Part shown: positions 13,455-14,318 of the stretch, one piece after another
Position numbering within the stretch: the first letter of the stretch is position 1
Layout of the letters: each line of letters begins with the position of its first letter
Assembly: GCA_018897155.1 (NCBI GenBank)
Contig: JAHILE010000021.1
Span: 1 to 14,318 of the forward strand
Source: Nanoarchaeota archaeon
Lineage (GTDB): Archaea; EX4484-52; LFW-46
DNA length: 14,318 bases
Reading direction: 5' to 3'
Translations under genes and position numbers: made by a program
The notes under the pieces: generated by a model
What the model was told of the DNA's origin: nothing
What the model saw: only the letters and a program-made list of their open reading frames with translations
The model's database searches: none

Positions 13455-13605
13455 ATACTAAGAGGTAGTTAGTGAAAATATAAATATCCATAAAGGCGGG
13501 GCGAAGTGAATTTCGCACAACTCCCAGCAAATCCAAACCTGCCATGTTATGCGCAACTTCTTTCAAAGAGATGCATTATTTAAACAGGAACTGCCAATAG
13601 AATAT

Positions 13606-13923
13606 ATGGACCGAATTCATTTGGGTATTTTGCTTGGAGCCATTGCAGGGATAATTGACGTCATTCCGATGCTTCTTCAAAACTTAACATGGGATGCTAA
13701 TCTTTCTGCGTTTTCATTCTGGATTGCCGCAGGATTTTTCATTGCGGTTTCCGACATTAAACTGAAAGGCGCGCTAAAGGGCGTGGCCGTCTCCCTTGTT
13801 CTGCTTATTCCGTTGGCATTTATAATCGGCTGGAAAGAGCCGGCAAGCTTAATACCGGTTCTGATTATGAATTTAATTCTCGGCTCTTCTTTGGGCATGC
13901 TCATAGATAAATTCAGCAAATAA
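13606..13923 (+). CDS. Small membrane protein, unknown function
   Basis: From the ATG at 13606 the product is 105 residues and almost wholly hydrophobic. It has about four membrane segments: LGILLGAIAGIIDVIPMLL, FSFWIAAGFFIAVSDI, GVAVSLVLLIPLAFIIG, and PVLIMNLILGSSLGMLI. The glycine-rich first helix followed by DVIPM recalls a conserved small membrane family, but I know no function for it. The frame is open to an ATG at 13549, which would add 19 hydrophilic residues. I prefer 13606 because ATTATTTAAAC (13575-13585) lies 26 nt upstream, the spacing seen at other genes here. The DUF357 gene follows after 18 nt, so the two are probably one operon. Confidence 0.75.
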   Translation: MDRIHLGILLGAIAGIIDVIPMLLQNLTWDANLSAFSFWIAAGFFIAVSDIKLKGALKGVAVSLVLLIPLAFIIGWKEPASLIPVLIMNLILGSSLGMLIDKFSK

Positions 13924-13941
13924 TTCAAAAAAGGAATCGCC

Positions 13942-14181
13942 ATGTCAACCGAAACTCAGCTCATCGCAGAAACAAAAAAATGGCTGAAAAAAGCAGAAGC
14001 AGAATTCAAAAAGACAAAGCCCAAAGGAACGAAGGGAACTGATTTCGCAAAAAACATCGCCGCGTACCTTAACGACACAAAATATTTCTCGAAAAAAAAG
14101 GACTATGTTCGCGCCTTTGAAGCAGTAATCTGGGCATGGGCGTGGATTGAAATCGGGCGCGAGACAAAAATCCTTGAATAA
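13942..14181 (+). CDS. DUF357 family protein
   Basis: The 79-residue protein is a good match in form to DUF357, a short all-helical family found in archaea. An amphipathic first helix with TKKWLKKAEAEF is followed by AKNIAAYLNDTKYFSKKKDY and the conserved end AFEAVIWAWAWIEIGRETKIL, whose paired helices form a small TPR-like hairpin. Its function is unknown. The start is supported by AAAGGAA seven bases before the ATG, a Shine-Dalgarno-led start expected for a second gene in an operon with the membrane protein 18 nt upstream. Confidence 0.85.
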   Translation: MSTETQLIAETKKWLKKAEAEFKKTKPKGTKGTDFAKNIAAYLNDTKYFSKKKDYVRAFEAVIWAWAWIEIGRETKILE

Positions 14182-14207
14182 AGAAATTGCCTAAAATTTG
14201 CGCATCC

Positions 14208-14267
14208 GTTCGCGAACTCTGTTCACTTGCGTTCTCAGCTTTTGAGGACTCCTTCAATTCCTCAAAA
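14208..14267. repeat. Palindrome and inverted repeat at the right edge
   Basis: GTTCGCGAAC (14208-14217) is a perfect 10-bp palindrome. TTTTGAGG (14240-14247) and CCTCAAAA (14260-14267) are perfect 8-bp inverted repeats with a 12-base loop. Positions 14182-14318 hold no gene that I can see; the hairpin may end the DUF357 operon. Confidence 0.45.
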
Positions 14268-14318
14268 TTCGTTCGCTCTCGGCTTTTTCAACCATTCACA
14301 AACGTTATCGGGTTGAAA

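Noticed and set aside
1-14318. CRISPR array to go with cas6
   Set aside because: No regularly spaced repeats were seen; the only long repeat has two copies 1.5 kb apart.

Overview
The window reads as an archaeal chromosome, probably of a DPANN-type or related lineage; the lineage is a guess and the domain call is firm. The evidence is TATA-box promoters placed about 25-28 nt before start codons, a tRNA gene with a splicing-endonuclease (BHB) intron, and archaeal families: DUF357, a COG1340-like coiled-coil protein, a COG1672/DUF234 ATPase and an MNT-HEPN pair. Coding density is high, with short gaps except for about 540 nt after the integrase.

Layout. Positions 1-3600 are on the minus strand and look like a small defence or stress island: a CcbP-like acidic protein overlapping a DUF6155-like protein, a HEPN protein and its nucleotidyltransferase partner (toxin-antitoxin type), a small zinc protein, an orphan Cas6 endoribonuclease and a short helical protein. 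Two copies of a 34-nt sequence, one overlapping the cas6 stop codon, bracket the HEPN/MNT/zinc-protein segment. A double palindrome sits just upstream of the MNT promoter. Positions 3680-5487 (plus) hold a polytopic membrane protein and a coiled-coil protein, ending at a GC-rich hairpin terminator. Positions 5682-8137 (minus) hold a small membrane protein, a UPF0173-type metallo-hydrolase and an APC-family amino acid permease.

The centre of interest is 8226-8413, a tRNA-Asp(GTC) whose T-loop is split between positions 59 and 60 by a 115-nt structured intron with a textbook bulge-helix-bulge. A tyrosine recombinase gene with two zinc-knuckle motifs starts 60 nt downstream. Its TATA box lies in the loop of a dyad that could be its operator. 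A noncoding stretch with a 12-bp hairpin follows, then an AAA ATPase with a DUF234/PD-(D/E)xK-like C-terminus whose promoter carries an inverted repeat.

Positions 12014-14181 hold a protein with two chorismate-mutase-like halves whose active-site residues are divided between them, a 39-residue zinc protein too short for ordinary gene calling, an HD-domain phosphohydrolase (minus), a small membrane protein and a DUF357 protein. No rRNA, CRISPR array, insertion sequence or replication origin was seen.
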